Positions 27,138-35,193 of a stretch of 64,000 bases of DNA are shown here, piece after piece; position 1 is the first letter of the stretch, and each line of letters opens with the position of its first letter. Below the pieces are notes generated by a model, which worked only from the letters and a program-made list of their open reading frames with translations, searched no databases and was not told the origin of the DNA. The stretch is from contig NZ_JPOG01000001.1 of NCBI RefSeq assembly GCF_000733765.1, positions 1,426,001-1,490,000 on the forward strand. Direction: 5' to 3'. This DNA is from Algiphilus aromaticivorans DG1253. GTDB taxonomy: Bacteria; Pseudomonadota; Gammaproteobacteria; Nevskiales; Nevskiaceae. Made by a program: the position numbers and the translations under genes.

Positions 27138-28031
27138 TCAGGCCTCTGGAGCCACCGGCCGGCGGCTGAAGATGCTGACGATGGGCGTGCCGTGGGCGCG
27201 CATGACGGGCTCGATCTCGCGGTGCAGAGCGTGGTAGCGGTAGAAGGGTACGCGCGGGAAGAGGTGGTGGATGGAGTGCAGGTTCTGCCCTAGCCAGAAC
27301 CATTCCACCGGCTTCATCCAGGTCGGCATGATCAGGCTGTTGGTGTTGCGGTAGCGCGCCGGATCCTTGTAGGGGATATGCGGGCGGTAGGCGAACCAGT
27401 AGGCGGTGAAGAAGCCGCCCAGCAGGTAGCCGCCGGCAACCACGATGAAGGCGGCGAGTGTCGGCTCCACCGTCAGCACGAAGGCGACGCGCCAGCCCAC
27501 CGATACCAGCAGCTCGGCACTATAGACAGCGCGCTCCTTGAAGCTCGCGCTACCCCAGTGATCCTTCACGAAGAAGGTGTTCTGCACCCAGAAGAAGCGG
27601 AAGGTCGTCGCGATGGCGCTGAAGAAGCCGTTACCCATGCCGCTGACCATGTAGTCCGGATCCTTGTCCGGCTCGTTGGTGTAGCGGTGATGGGTGAAGT
27701 GCTCCAGCCGATGCGAGGCATAGGGCACCATGATGAAGGGCGCCACCAGATAGCCACACAAGTCGTTGAGCCACTGCAGCCGATCATTGCGGCCGTTGAT
27801 GTTGCCGTGCACCGCCTCGTGCAGCGGCGTGTAGGCGAAGTACGTGAGCCCGGCGAGGATGAGCATGGCCGCCCAGGTCGGCAGTACGCCGGCTGCGAAT
27901 AGAGTCAGATCAGCACCGACGCCGGCCAGCACAACGGCGACCAACGCGACGGTCGGCCAGGCGACGCCGCCCATGTGCTTCTGTGCGGCGGCAATGGCCT
28001 GCTTGTTCTGTGCGGCGAGGTCTGTGGTCAT
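27138..28031 (-). CDS. Membrane fatty acid desaturase-like di-iron enzyme
   Basis: This 297-residue integral membrane protein has the three His boxes of the desaturase/hydroxylase superfamily: HEAVH (71-75), HRLEHFTHH (107-115) and HSIHH (252-256). These bind two irons for O2-dependent C-H oxidation of lipid chains. Four or more hydrophobic helices surround them. It could also be a ring hydroxylase of the carotenoid type, because the third box (NLHSIHHLFPRVPFYRY) fits both groups. The ATG at 28031 has GGAG about 8 bases upstream. It is divergent from an AraC regulator that probably controls it. Confidence 0.85.
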   Translation of the reverse strand: MTTDLAAQNKQAIAAAQKHMGGVAWPTVALVAVVLAGVGADLTLFAAGVLPTWAAMLILAGLTYFAYTPLHEAVHGNINGRNDRLQWLNDLCGYLVAPFIMVPYASHRLEHFTHHRYTNEPDKDPDYMVSGMGNGFFSAIATTFRFFWVQNTFFVKDHWGSASFKERAVYSAELLVSVGWRVAFVLTVEPTLAAFIVVAGGYLLGGFFTAYWFAYRPHIPYKDPARYRNTNSLIMPTWMKPVEWFWLGQNLHSIHHLFPRVPFYRYHALHREIEPVMRAHGTPIVSIFSRRPVAPEA

Positions 28032-28103
28032 GGTGCGTCTCCGATATAGCTCTTGGTATGGCGAGCACTGTATGACCTGCCCGAAGCGATGCACAGGGCA
28101 GCA

Positions 28104-28135
28104 GTGACCATTCGCCATGCACTTTTGACCAATCG
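28104..28135 (+). promoter_or_regulatory. Direct repeats, candidate AraC-type operator
   Basis: GTGACCATTCG (28104-28114) and TTGACCAATCG (28125-28135) share TGACCA-TCG in the same orientation, with a 21-base offset, about two helical turns. They lie between the divergent desaturase and AraC genes. AraC-family proteins commonly bind tandem half-sites with this spacing. The assignment is inference from spacing and location. Confidence 0.5.
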
Positions 28136-28167
28136 TTCACGCCTTTGCGCTGAACTACACTCGCAGC

Positions 28168-29190
28168 ATGGCGCAATCCGGAAGCACCCTGCATCCCGTG
28201 GCGATCAGTCAGGTGATGATCAACTTCGCCGCGCGGCACGGCGTGGACAAGGAAACCTGTCTGCTCGGCACCGGCATTGCCGAGGCTGAACTCTACGACG
28301 GCGATGCGCTGATCACGCGCGGGCAGGAAATGCGCCTGATCGAGAATCTGATGCTGGCGTTGCCCGATGTGCCGGCGCTGGGCTTCGAGTTGGGCCTGCA
28401 GTACAGCATGTCCACCTTCGGCATCTGGGGCTTCGCGCTGCGCACCAGCCGCAGCCTGCGCGAAGCCGTTGCGCTGGCCATGCGCTATCTGCCGCTCAGC
28501 ACGGCCTATTGCCGCATCTACCAGTTCGACGAAGCCGGACATTTCGGCATCGGCCTGGACCCGGAGCCGATTCCGCGTCATCTGCGGCCTTTCCTTCTGG
28601 AGCGCGATATGGCGACGGCCTTCAACCTGCTGAAGGAGATCGGGCTCGCCGGCATGACGGTGGCGGGCATGGAATGGCAGGACAGCGCCCCGGAACACGC
28701 GGAGCGGATCAAAAGCCTGTGCGGACTGCAACCGCGTTATGGCAGCGCCCGCAATACCCTGATGGTGCGGACCGAGGATGCCGATCGACCGCTGCCGATG
28801 TTCGACGCGCACTTGGTGCGCATGCTCGATGACCAGTGTCGGGCGCAGCTAGAGCGCCGGCAGATGGGCGGACTCGCCGGCCGGGTGCGCCAGGAACTGC
28901 TCGGGCCGCTGGGGCTGATCGCCTCACTGGAGGACGTGGCGCACGCGCTCTCGATGTCGCCGCGCAGCCTGCGCCGCAAGCTGGAGGGCGAGGGCACCAG
29001 CTTCCGCGCGCTGATCGAGGAAGAGCGCCGCCAGCTCGCTCTGCAGCTGCTGGAGGGCAGCACGATGAAGCTGGATGAGCTGGCGCTGCACCTTGGCTAC
29101 ACCGATACAGCCAGTTTTACGCGCGCGGTGCGGCGCTGGACTGGGCAGTCGCCGGGCCAGTACAGACGGGCGCGACAGCCTTTGCATTAG
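28168..29190 (+). CDS. AraC-family regulator with arabinose-binding-like N-domain
   Basis: This 340-residue regulator has an N-terminal effector domain of the PF12625 type (SQVMINFAARHGVDKETCLLGTGI..., DDALITRGQE-like pattern) and a C-terminal HTH_18 domain from about residue 240. Its two helix-turn-helix units are ASLEDVAHALSMSPRSLRRKLEGEGTSF and KLDELALHLGYTDTASFTRAVRRWTG in part. This layout is shared with OruR/ArgR-like and lipid-responsive AraC proteins. It is divergent from the desaturase gene across 136 bases holding direct repeats, so lipid-responsive control of desaturation is a reasonable inference. Confidence 0.9.
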   Translation: MAQSGSTLHPVAISQVMINFAARHGVDKETCLLGTGIAEAELYDGDALITRGQEMRLIENLMLALPDVPALGFELGLQYSMSTFGIWGFALRTSRSLREAVALAMRYLPLSTAYCRIYQFDEAGHFGIGLDPEPIPRHLRPFLLERDMATAFNLLKEIGLAGMTVAGMEWQDSAPEHAERIKSLCGLQPRYGSARNTLMVRTEDADRPLPMFDAHLVRMLDDQCRAQLERRQMGGLAGRVRQELLGPLGLIASLEDVAHALSMSPRSLRRKLEGEGTSFRALIEEERRQLALQLLEGSTMKLDELALHLGYTDTASFTRAVRRWTGQSPGQYRRARQPLH

Positions 29191-29366
29191 AGCCGGCTAC
29201 AGGCTGGTTTCCGGGTCGAGTGGTATCGGCTTTGCGCGCATTCACGGCGCATTCCGGGGGCCGAGAAGAGGGCAACCTCGGGACTTGGAAGGCGTGCAGC
29301 ACGACCTAGATCTCGGCTCTCACACCAAGAATTAGCTTCACGAATAATCGCCAAGCTATTGATTAC

Positions 29367-29442
29367 TGGTGGGTCGTGTTGGATTCGAACCAACGACCTA
29401 CTGGTTAAAAGCCAGCTGCTCTGCCAACTGAGCTAACGACCC
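29367..29442 (-). tRNA. tRNA-Lys (anticodon TTT)
   Basis: Read on the minus strand, a 76-base tRNA runs from the acceptor GGGTCGT at 29442 to an encoded CCA at 29367-29369. The acceptor stem GGGTCGT/ACGACCC pairs fully, and the D-arm AGCTCAGTTGG and T-arm GGTTCGAATCC are canonical. The anticodon loop CTTTTAA gives anticodon TTT, decoding AAA/AAG lysine. Confidence 0.97.
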
Positions 29443-29452
29443 CTGCGTGGGT

Positions 29453-29459
29453 ATTTTAA
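29453..29459 (-). promoter_or_regulatory. Possible -10 box for tRNA-Lys
   Basis: Read on the minus strand, TTAAAAT lies 10 bases upstream of the tRNA 5' end, in an otherwise GC-rich stretch. It resembles a sigma-70 -10 element. I do not see a convincing -35. Confidence 0.35.
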
Positions 29460-29487
29460 GCCTTGCGCGGGCGTGCATGCCCACGCG

Positions 29488-29518
29488 GTACCGCGACGCG
29501 TCTCAGCGGTCGCGGTAC
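29488..29518 (-). terminator. Hairpin at the end of dksA
   Basis: GTACCGCGAC (29488-29497) and GTCGCGGTAC (29509-29518) form a perfect 10-bp stem with an 11-base loop. The loop contains the dksA stop region (TCA at 29503-29505 on the plus strand). A T-run is lacking, so it may stabilise the mRNA end or serve as a processing site between dksA and tRNA-Lys. Confidence 0.45.
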
Positions 29519-29988
29519 TGCGCTTCGATTTGCTCGTTGTGGCCCTTGATGTCCACACAGACGGTGGCGGTCGGACGGGCGAGAAGACGCGGAATGCCGA
29601 TGGGCTCTCCGGTTTCCTCGCAGTAGCCGTACTCACCATCAACGATGCGACGCAAAGCCTCATCCACCTTGCGCAGCAGCAGCGACTCGCGCTCGCGCAG
29701 GCGCAGGTCGAGCCAGTGCTCTTCCTCGGCGCTGGCGCGATCGGCCGGGTCGGCGTAGCTCTCGCGCGCATTCAGACGCGCCTTGACGTCCATTTCGCGG
29801 GCGAGAACTTCCTCGCGCATTTTCAGCAGACGCGTGCGAAAGAACTCGAGCTGCTCGGAGTTCATGTAGTCGTCTTCCGACATGGCGCGGACATCTTCCT
29901 CGGTCATCTGCGCGGCCGGCTTCTTCTTGGCCGTCTTACTCGCAGCGGAACTCTTGCCCGTCGTCTTCTTTGCAGCTGTCTTTGTCAT
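29503..29988 (-). CDS. dksA: DksA RNA polymerase-binding transcription factor
   Basis: This 161-residue protein binds the RNA polymerase secondary channel and, with ppGpp, resets promoter activity in starvation. A Lys/Ala-rich N-tail precedes the coiled-coil (FRTRLLKMREEVLAREMDVKARLNARESYADPADRASAEEE, tip near DPADRAS) and the C-terminal finger YCEETGEPIGIPRLLARPTATVCVDIK. Only the first Cys of each zinc pair remains (CEET, CVDI), so zinc binding is probably lost or weakened, as in several other proteobacterial DksA proteins. I chose ATG 29988 with AGGA a few bases upstream. ATG 30000 is also possible. Confidence 0.93.
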   Translation of the reverse strand: MTKTAAKKTTGKSSAASKTAKKKPAAQMTEEDVRAMSEDDYMNSEQLEFFRTRLLKMREEVLAREMDVKARLNARESYADPADRASAEEEHWLDLRLRERESLLLRKVDEALRRIVDGEYGYCEETGEPIGIPRLLARPTATVCVDIKGHNEQIEAQYRDR

Positions 29989-30217
29989 CGTTTCCTGCAT
30001 AGAGGTGGCGGGAGAAGTTCGGCCTCCCGAAACCGATCGCGCGTTATACACCGGCGTCAGGGGAGGGTCAATGCGTTCGCTGATGGCAGCAGCGCGTTAC
30101 GACCACGAACGGTCGTTGTTCCGCGCACACCATGCCGATCCATCCATTACTTTACATAATATATATTATGCGCACTCGGCGTAGCGGACCGAAGAAGCTG
30201 ATAGTTAAGCTGCGCGC

Positions 30218-30511
30218 ATGGATGATCGCCCTGGGTTTATTGAATGGTTCGTCGCCGGACTTGGGTTCGGCATCGGCGTGAGTGTTGCTGGTGCTGCGCT
30301 GAGCGCTGCCGCTTGGTTGCTGTTCATGCAGCAGGCCGAAGAGTTGATAGAGGAAATGCAGCCTACGCAGTACCGAACGATCCAGCGCGAGATTGCGCCG
30401 ATGAGCAAAGAGAAATGCTTAGAGCGTTCGCGTTCGGGAGGCGTCGCGAACGAGCGCTACAAGCGCTGTCGGACGGGCTACAGCTACAGGGAACGCATCC
30501 CGGTGAATTGA
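30218..30511 (+). CDS. Small single-TM hypothetical protein
   Basis: This 97-residue protein has one hydrophobic helix (about residues 9-36, WFVAGLGFGIGVSVAGAALSAAAWLLF in part), then an acidic/amphipathic stretch (QQAEELIEEMQP) and a basic tail. I do not recognise it. The ATG at 30218 lacks a strong ribosome site, but the codon pattern is consistent and no better frame overlaps it. Confidence 0.5.
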   Translation: MDDRPGFIEWFVAGLGFGIGVSVAGAALSAAAWLLFMQQAEELIEEMQPTQYRTIQREIAPMSKEKCLERSRSGGVANERYKRCRTGYSYRERIPVN

Positions 30512-30646
30512 CCGCCGAACTCCCCTAGAAAGGCCGAGTAACGCGTGCCGCACGGACGTGAGCGAGTCAACCGCCGTCCGTCACCGCTGGAAAGCGCGCT
30601 GACGGTCTCCGCTTCGCTACGACCCTTCGGGACTGCAGTTGACTAG

Positions 30647-30748
30647 CTCCCGACCGCGCTGCGTTTGTGTCTCCGACAGGAAGGCGGCCCCACCTTGGCC
30701 GCTGTTGCGGCCCAGGCGGGCCACCTACCTGACGGAGATAGCGCGATG
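30647..30748 (+). pseudogene. c-type cytochrome gene, left fragment, cut by transposon
   Basis: In the frame that continues in phase at 48192, this stretch reads GGPTLAAVAAQAGHLPDGDSAM. This resembles the GP...HLxDxDxxAMATYL block near the end of a cytochrome c domain. Joined to the right fragment it gives HLPDGDSAMATYLRYLP without a frame change. The frame has a TAG at 30644-30646 and no CxxCH motif upstream, so the 5' part is missing or further damaged. The match is by pattern only. Confidence 0.5.
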
Positions 30749-30751
30749 CTT

Positions 30752-30787
30752 GAGGGTCGGCAGGGATTCGTGTAAAAACGGGCCGAA
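30752..30787 (+). repeat. Left terminal inverted repeat of the Tn3 transposon
   Basis: The repeat begins GAGGGTCGGCAGGGATTCGT and continues for 36 bases, identical to the complement of 48155-48190. The merR stop codon lies 6 bases inside it. Confidence 0.95.
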
Positions 30788-30793
30788 AGTGAG

Positions 30794-31219
30794 CTAACTG
30801 CCTGTCGCAGCTGGCTTTCTTGGCCGCTCCAGAAAATCGAGGGTTGGGCAGCACTCTCCCGCCGGCACTTGGGCGCACCGCGCTATTTTCTGTTCGAGAT
30901 CCCTCTCCAGCTGTCGCAGCTCGCGGATTCGTAGACGGACATCGACGAGCTTTCGCTCGGTCAGCTGACGGGTCTGCTCGCAAGAACGTTCGCCTGTGAT
31001 CTCTAGCAGGCCAGCGATCTCGTCGAGGCTGAATCCCATCATCTGAGCGCGCCGGATGAACTGAAGCCGATTGACATCGTTTTCGTCGTAACGACGCACG
31101 CCTCCTATGGGTCGCTCGGGTTGACGCAGCAGCCTACGTCGCTGGTAGTAGCGCACGGTTTCGACGTGCACATCGGCAGCCGCTGCCAGCCGGCTGATCG
31201 TAAACGTGTTCGGACGCAC
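30794..31219 (-). CDS. merR: MerR, mercury-responsive regulator
   Basis: This 141-residue regulator has an N-terminal winged helix (FTISRLAAAADVHVETVRYYQRRRLL) and a coiled-coil dimer helix. Three Hg(II) ligands lie at C80, C115 and C123/C124, matching the C82/C117/C126 layout of Tn501 MerR. This separates it from CueR (two Cys in a CxxC-like loop). It starts at GTG 31219 with GGAG 7 bases upstream. It is divergent from merT across an overlapping operator, which is the usual mer arrangement. Confidence 0.92.
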   Translation of the reverse strand: MRPNTFTISRLAAAADVHVETVRYYQRRRLLRQPERPIGGVRRYDENDVNRLQFIRRAQMMGFSLDEIAGLLEITGERSCEQTRQLTERKLVDVRLRIRELRQLERDLEQKIARCAQVPAGECCPTLDFLERPRKPAATGS

Positions 31220-31222
31220 GGC

Positions 31223-31254
31223 TTGACTCCGTACCTAGGTACAGAGGCTAGTAT
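31223..31254 (+). promoter_or_regulatory. mer operator-promoter for merT
   Basis: TTGACT at 31223-31228 is the -35 and TAGTAT at 31249-31254 the likely -10, separated by 20 bases, the over-long spacer typical of MerR-controlled promoters. Between them is the palindrome GTACCTAGGTAC (31231-31242) within a 20-base near-dyad (31227-31246). The start site would fall close to 31261, the first base of merT. Confidence 0.85.
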
Positions 31255-31260
31255 GCTCTG

Positions 31261-31617
31261 ATGCAAACAACCCCGACCAAATCGTCTGTTCCAGCCATCG
31301 TTGGCGCGAGCATCGCCGCCATTGGCGCATCGGTCTGCTGCGTCGTGCCGCTGGTGCTGGTACTGCTGGGCATCAGTGGCGCCTGGATCAGCACCCTGAC
31401 AGCTCTCGATCCCTTGAGGCCCTGGTTCAGCGCCGCCGCCCTACTGTTCTTGGCCGTGGCGTTTTGGATGCTGTATCGACCGGCGGCACGGTGCGGTGTG
31501 GATGGCAGTTGCATCGCCCCGGACGCTCTGCGACGCAGGCGACGTTGGCTCTGGTTGGCGACAGGCCTCATCGTCCTGTTGCTGCTGTTTCCCTATTACA
31601 TCATCTGGATTTTGTAG
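31261..31617 (+). CDS. merT: MerT mercuric ion transporter
   Basis: This 118-residue inner-membrane protein has three hydrophobic helices. C26-C27 in the first helix (GASVCCVVPL) and C78/C84 in the cytoplasmic loop (RCGVDGSC) are the Hg(II) relay Cys pairs of MerT. It takes Hg(II) from MerP and passes it to the cytoplasm. The ATG at 31261 lies about where the predicted transcript begins, so no leader or ribosome site can be seen. It is followed by merP 8 bases later. Confidence 0.94.
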   Translation: MQTTPTKSSVPAIVGASIAAIGASVCCVVPLVLVLLGISGAWISTLTALDPLRPWFSAAALLFLAVAFWMLYRPAARCGVDGSCIAPDALRRRRRWLWLATGLIVLLLLFPYYIIWIL

Positions 31618-31625
31618 GAGGCACG

Positions 31626-31913
31626 ATGCACAAGTGGATACTGGCCCTGGTGGCTGCTCTGTCGGTCGGTGCCGCTCTTGCGACGCCCGCAACCGTAGTA
31701 ATGCTCGATGCTGAGAACATGACCTGTCCCGCCTGCGGCATCACCATCAGGAAGGCGCTGGAGAAGGTGCCGGGCGTGGCCGATGTGAAGGTGGACACCC
31801 GGGCTGAAACAGTCACGGTGACGTTCGAATCGAGTCAGACGGATGCAGCCGGAATCGCGCGTGCAGTCACGGAGGCAGGCTTCCCGGCCAAGGTGCGGAC
31901 TGGCGGTGAGTGA
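31626..31913 (+). CDS. merP: MerP periplasmic mercury-binding protein
   Basis: This 95-residue protein has a signal peptide (MHKWILALVAALSVGAALA) and a heavy-metal-associated fold with the MTCPAC motif (C34, C37), the Hg(II) site of MerP. It scavenges Hg(II) in the periplasm for MerT. The ATG at 31626 has AGGAGG at 31616-31621. Its end overlaps the next small gene by 8 bases. Confidence 0.94.
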   Translation: MHKWILALVAALSVGAALATPATVVMLDAENMTCPACGITIRKALEKVPGVADVKVDTRAETVTVTFESSQTDAAGIARAVTEAGFPAKVRTGGE

Positions 31914-32118
31914 CATCAAGCTGGAAAGCATCTTGACCTGCCCGGAGTGCGGCCATCGGGCGACCGAGACAATGCCCATCACAGCGTGTCAATTCTTCTA
32001 TGAGTGCACGGGCTGTGGAGCGGTTTTGCGTCCGCATCAAGGCGACTGCTGTGTGTTCTGCTCGTTCGGAACAGTGCCATGTCCACCGATCCAACAGAAC
32101 AATCCCTGTTGTGGTTGA
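31906..32118 (+). CDS. Small Cys-rich GDCCVFCS protein of mer clusters
   Basis: This 70-residue protein starts at GTG 31906 inside the end of merP. It has CPECG near the N-terminus, ECTGCG in the middle, then GDCCVFCSFGTVPCPPIQ and a final CCG. Proteins ending in this GDCC-CPPIQ pattern are often found next to merT and merP, and their exact role is unknown. The many Cys suggest a metal-binding or metal-handoff function. Translation is probably coupled to merP. Confidence 0.75.
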   Translation: MSDIKLESILTCPECGHRATETMPITACQFFYECTGCGAVLRPHQGDCCVFCSFGTVPCPPIQQNNPCCG

Positions 32119-32307
32119 ACCGCGGACTCCGGTAATAGTTGGACAGACAGGCTGCGAGATCGACTGTGCCACCCTGGAAAGCGCGCCGCTCAACCAGCGG
32201 TGTGCATGCGAAGTGATCGACATCCTCCGTCTGCACGAGTCGATCCGGGGGTGCCTTTCCGGAGTTCGCGACTGATCCCGCCGTGCACGCGCACCTCTTT
32301 TCACCCT

Positions 32308-32745
32308 ATGCCCGTTTGTTGACCGGGCTGCGTTGGACGCCATGGGGCGTGTCGCAGCGGCGGGCGGTCTTCGTAGTTTGCAGGAAACCCGCGATATCGC
32401 CATTACATCCTGTAATGGGCTCTCGACATCGCAACCCATGATCCGGGCTCGACGGGCGGCGTCCTGGGTTAGGACTTTCACTTGACCGTCGACGGCCCGC
32501 GGTTGATCGAGGTCAACATCAATCCCGGCGGGCTGCTCCTCAATGCCGTGATGCTCGATGCCGTGCGCTCCTGCGCGCCGGCTGCGTGGAGCAGCTGGAC
32601 CACGGCGGCGAAGGCCCGCAACGCGGCTGTCGCCGCCTGGCTCGACGATGCCCGGCAGCAGTCCGGCCGCACGCCTGCGAGTCTGGCCATCGTGGACAGC
32701 GTCCCGCGGGAGCAGTTCCTTTATCCAGAGTTCGAGCTGTACGCG
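32308..32745 (+). pseudogene. ATP-grasp family gene remnant
   Basis: Two frames give related pieces: FVDRAALDAMGRVAAA near 32313, and after frame changes FHLTVDGPRLIEVNINPGGLLLNAVMLDAVRSC from about 32470, continuing to [16 protein letters not shown] near 32745. The DFHLTxDGPRLIEINxNxGG pattern is a known ATP-grasp motif and EQFLYPEF its downstream block. There is no single open frame, and the 3' end is fused to the converging Cu-ATPase gene. It sits where merA would be expected. Confidence 0.6.
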
Positions 32746-35132
32746 GCCGTCGTCGGTCCCGCCGGGACCGACGCGGACTTCGCCAGGCGAAGGGCATTGG
32801 CCACCACCGATACCGAGCTCAGGCTCATGGCGAGCGCCGCAACCATCGGGCTCAGCAGAATCCCGAACGCGGGGTAGAGCACCCCGGCCGCGATTGGAAC
32901 CCCCAGCGCGTTGTAGACGAAGGCGAAGGTGAGGTTCTGCTTCATGTTGGCCACGGTGGCCTGAGAGATCTTCCGGGCGCGCAGGATGCCGCGCAGGTCG
33001 CCCTTGACCAGGGTGATCTGCGCGCTCGACATCGCGACGTCGGTGCCCGTGCCCATGGCAATGCCGACGTCGGCCGCGGCCAGCGCGGGCGCATCGTTGA
33101 TGCCGTCGCCCGCCATCGCCACCCGCCGGCCCTCGCGCTTGAGGCGCTGCACCAGCTCGGCCTTGTCCTCGGGGCGGACCTCGCCATGCACTTCGTCCAG
33201 GCCCAGTTCGGTGGCCACGGCCCGTGCGGTGGTGAGCCCGTCGCCGGTGGCCATGATGATGCGCAGCCCGGCGGCGTGCAGCTCATTGATGGCGGTCGCG
33301 GCCGACGCCTTGATCGGGTCTGCGACCGCGATCAGACCCGCCAAGCGACCGTCCACGGCGAGGAACATGGCGCTAGCACCCTCGCGGCGCAGACGCTCGG
33401 CGACGTCGAGATGCGCACCGGGATCGGCGCCCATATCATCCATGAGTGCGGTATTGCCCAACGCAAGCGCGTGACCCGCTACGGTTCCGCGCACACCCAT
33501 GCCGGTCACCGAGTCGAAGTCCTCCACGCGGTCGAACTCGAAGTTCCGGCGTCGGGCCTCGGCCACGATGGCATCGGCCAGCGGATGCTCGCTGCCCTGG
33601 TCCAGGCTGGCCGCCAGGTGCAGCACCTGGTCGGCGTCGAAGCCCTCGAAGGCCACGACTTCCTTGAAGGCCGGGCGCCCTTCGGTGAGCGTGCCGGTCT
33701 TGTCGACGATCAGGGTGTCGATGCGGCGCATATGCTCGATGGCTTCGGCATCGCGGAACAGCACGCCCACCTGTGCCGCCTTGCCCGTGGCAACCATGAT
33801 CGACATCGGCGTCGCCAGGCCCAGTGCGCAGGGGCAGGCGATGATCAGCACCGAAACCGCGTTCAGCACGGCGTAGGTCCAAGCGGGCTCCGGGCCGAAG
33901 ATGCCCCAGATGAAGAAGGTGGCCACCGCGATCGCCAGCACCGCGAGCACGAACCAGTAGGCGACGGTGTCGGCCATACGCTGCATCGGCGCGCGGGAAC
34001 GCTGCGCCTGCGCGACCAGCTGCACGATCTGCGAGAGCACGGTGTCGGAACCCACCTTGGCGGCGCGGATCACCAGCGCACCGGTGCCGTTCTGGGTCGC
34101 GCCGATGACCTGGTCGCCGGCGGTCTTCTCGACCGGAATCGGTTCGCCCGTGAGCATCGACTCGTCGACGCTGGAGCGGCCTTCCACCACTTCGCCATCC
34201 ACCGGCACCTTTTCGCCGGGTCGCACGCGCAGGTGGTCGCCGACATGCACGTGGGTCAGCGGGATGTCTTCCTCGGTGCCGTCGGCATTGACCCGCCGGG
34301 CTTCCTTGGGCGCCAGACCAAGCAGGCCCTTGATCGCCGCGGACGTTTTCGAACGCGCCCGCAGTTCCAGCATCTGGCCGAGCAGCGTCAGCGACACAAT
34401 CACTGCAGCCGCCTCGTAATACACGCCGACGCGCCCATGCTCGGTAAACGACGGCGGGAACAAGCCGGGTGCCAGCGTGGCGACCAGGCTGTAGCCAAAG
34501 GCGGCCGCAACGCCAATCCCGATGAGGGTGAACATGTTCGGGCTGCGGTTGCGGATCGACTGCACGCAGCGCTCGAAGAACGGCCAGCCGGCCCACAGCA
34601 CGACCGGTGTGGTCAGGACCAGCTCGACCCAGGTTTGCAGGTCGATCGACAGCGGCAGGATCTGCACGCCGCCCAGCACGATACGCGGGAGGTACTGGCC
34701 GAACATGGCCAGCACGAGCGTCACCACCGTCAGCGGAAGCGTCCACCAGAACCGGCGCGAGAAGTCGCGAAGTTCCGGATTGTCGTCGTCCTCCAGGCTG
34801 GGCATTTCCGGCTCCAGCGCCATGCCGCAGAAGGGACAGTTGCCTGGACCCTGTTGCCGAACTTCCGGGTGCATCGGGCAGGTGTAGATGGCGCCGGGCC
34901 GTGCCACCTCGGGTTCGTCCCGGGACGTCAGGAAGCGCTCGGGATCAGCCACGAACTTCGCGCGGCATCGCTCCGAGCAGAAGTGAAAATGGGCGCCGGC
35001 GTGGTCCGCATGATGCGGCGTGGTGGCGGGATCTACCTGCATGCCACAGACCGGGTCGGTTACCCGTCCATCTGCAGTCTCGACAGGGACAGCGCCTGCG
35101 GAGTGATGGTCATGGGACGACGGTGAGTTCAT
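32721..35132 (-). CDS. Cu+-exporting P-type ATPase with YHS and heavy-metal-binding domains
   Basis: This 803-residue P1B-ATPase exports Cu(I). The N-terminus has a YHS domain ([11 protein letters not shown]...FCSERC) and a CPMHP...CPFCGMAL heavy-metal-binding domain in place of CxxC HMA domains. The core has CPC (IIACPCALG), the phosphorylated D477 in DKTGT, HP (SEHPLADAI) and [11 protein letters not shown] chose ATG 35132, just before a His-rich start. The C-terminus runs past the usual NALRL end into 15 or more residues encoded in the adjoining ATP-grasp remnant, so the gene end was altered by recombination. It is the last gene of the cop operon. Confidence 0.94.
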   Translation of the reverse strand: MNSPSSHDHHSAGAVPVETADGRVTDPVCGMQVDPATTPHHADHAGAHFHFCSERCRAKFVADPERFLTSRDEPEVARPGAIYTCPMHPEVRQQGPGNCPFCGMALEPEMPSLEDDDNPELRDFSRRFWWTLPLTVVTLVLAMFGQYLPRIVLGGVQILPLSIDLQTWVELVLTTPVVLWAGWPFFERCVQSIRNRSPNMFTLIGIGVAAAFGYSLVATLAPGLFPPSFTEHGRVGVYYEAAAVIVSLTLLGQMLELRARSKTSAAIKGLLGLAPKEARRVNADGTEEDIPLTHVHVGDHLRVRPGEKVPVDGEVVEGRSSVDESMLTGEPIPVEKTAGDQVIGATQNGTGALVIRAAKVGSDTVLSQIVQLVAQAQRSRAPMQRMADTVAYWFVLAVLAIAVATFFIWGIFGPEPAWTYAVLNAVSVLIIACPCALGLATPMSIMVATGKAAQVGVLFRDAEAIEHMRRIDTLIVDKTGTLTEGRPAFKEVVAFEGFDADQVLHLAASLDQGSEHPLADAIVAEARRRNFEFDRVEDFDSVTGMGVRGTVAGHALALGNTALMDDMGADPGAHLDVAERLRREGASAMFLAVDGRLAGLIAVADPIKASAATAINELHAAGLRIIMATGDGLTTARAVATELGLDEVHGEVRPEDKAELVQRLKREGRRVAMAGDGINDAPALAAADVGIAMGTGTDVAMSSAQITLVKGDLRGILRARKISQATVANMKQNLTFAFVYNALGVPIAAGVLYPAFGILLSPMVAALAMSLSSVSVVANALRLAKSASVPAGPTTAAYSSNSG
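32752..32772 (-). terminator. Hairpin inside the end of the Cu-ATPase gene
   Basis: GTCGGTCCC and GGGACCGAC form a perfect 9-bp stem around GCC. It lies at the seam between the Cu-ATPase gene and the ATP-grasp remnant, inside the added C-terminal codons. It could slow transcription at the end of the cop operon or mark a recombination point. Confidence 0.35.
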
Positions 35133-35193
35133 GCCGATGCTCGCTTTTGTGGGGATGGACTGCCAAGGCAGTGTGCCATTGGGGGTTACACAG

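Noticed and set aside
30794-31219. CueR-type copper regulator instead of MerR, given the nearby copper operon
   Set aside because: The three-Cys layout (80, 115, 123/124) and the adjacent merT/merP fit MerR, and the operator lies before merT, not before cop.
32586-35126. An 846-codon open frame on the plus strand across the Cu-ATPase gene
   Set aside because: It is antisense to a clear P-type ATPase with all catalytic motifs, and its translation is His/Arg/Gly-rich filler.
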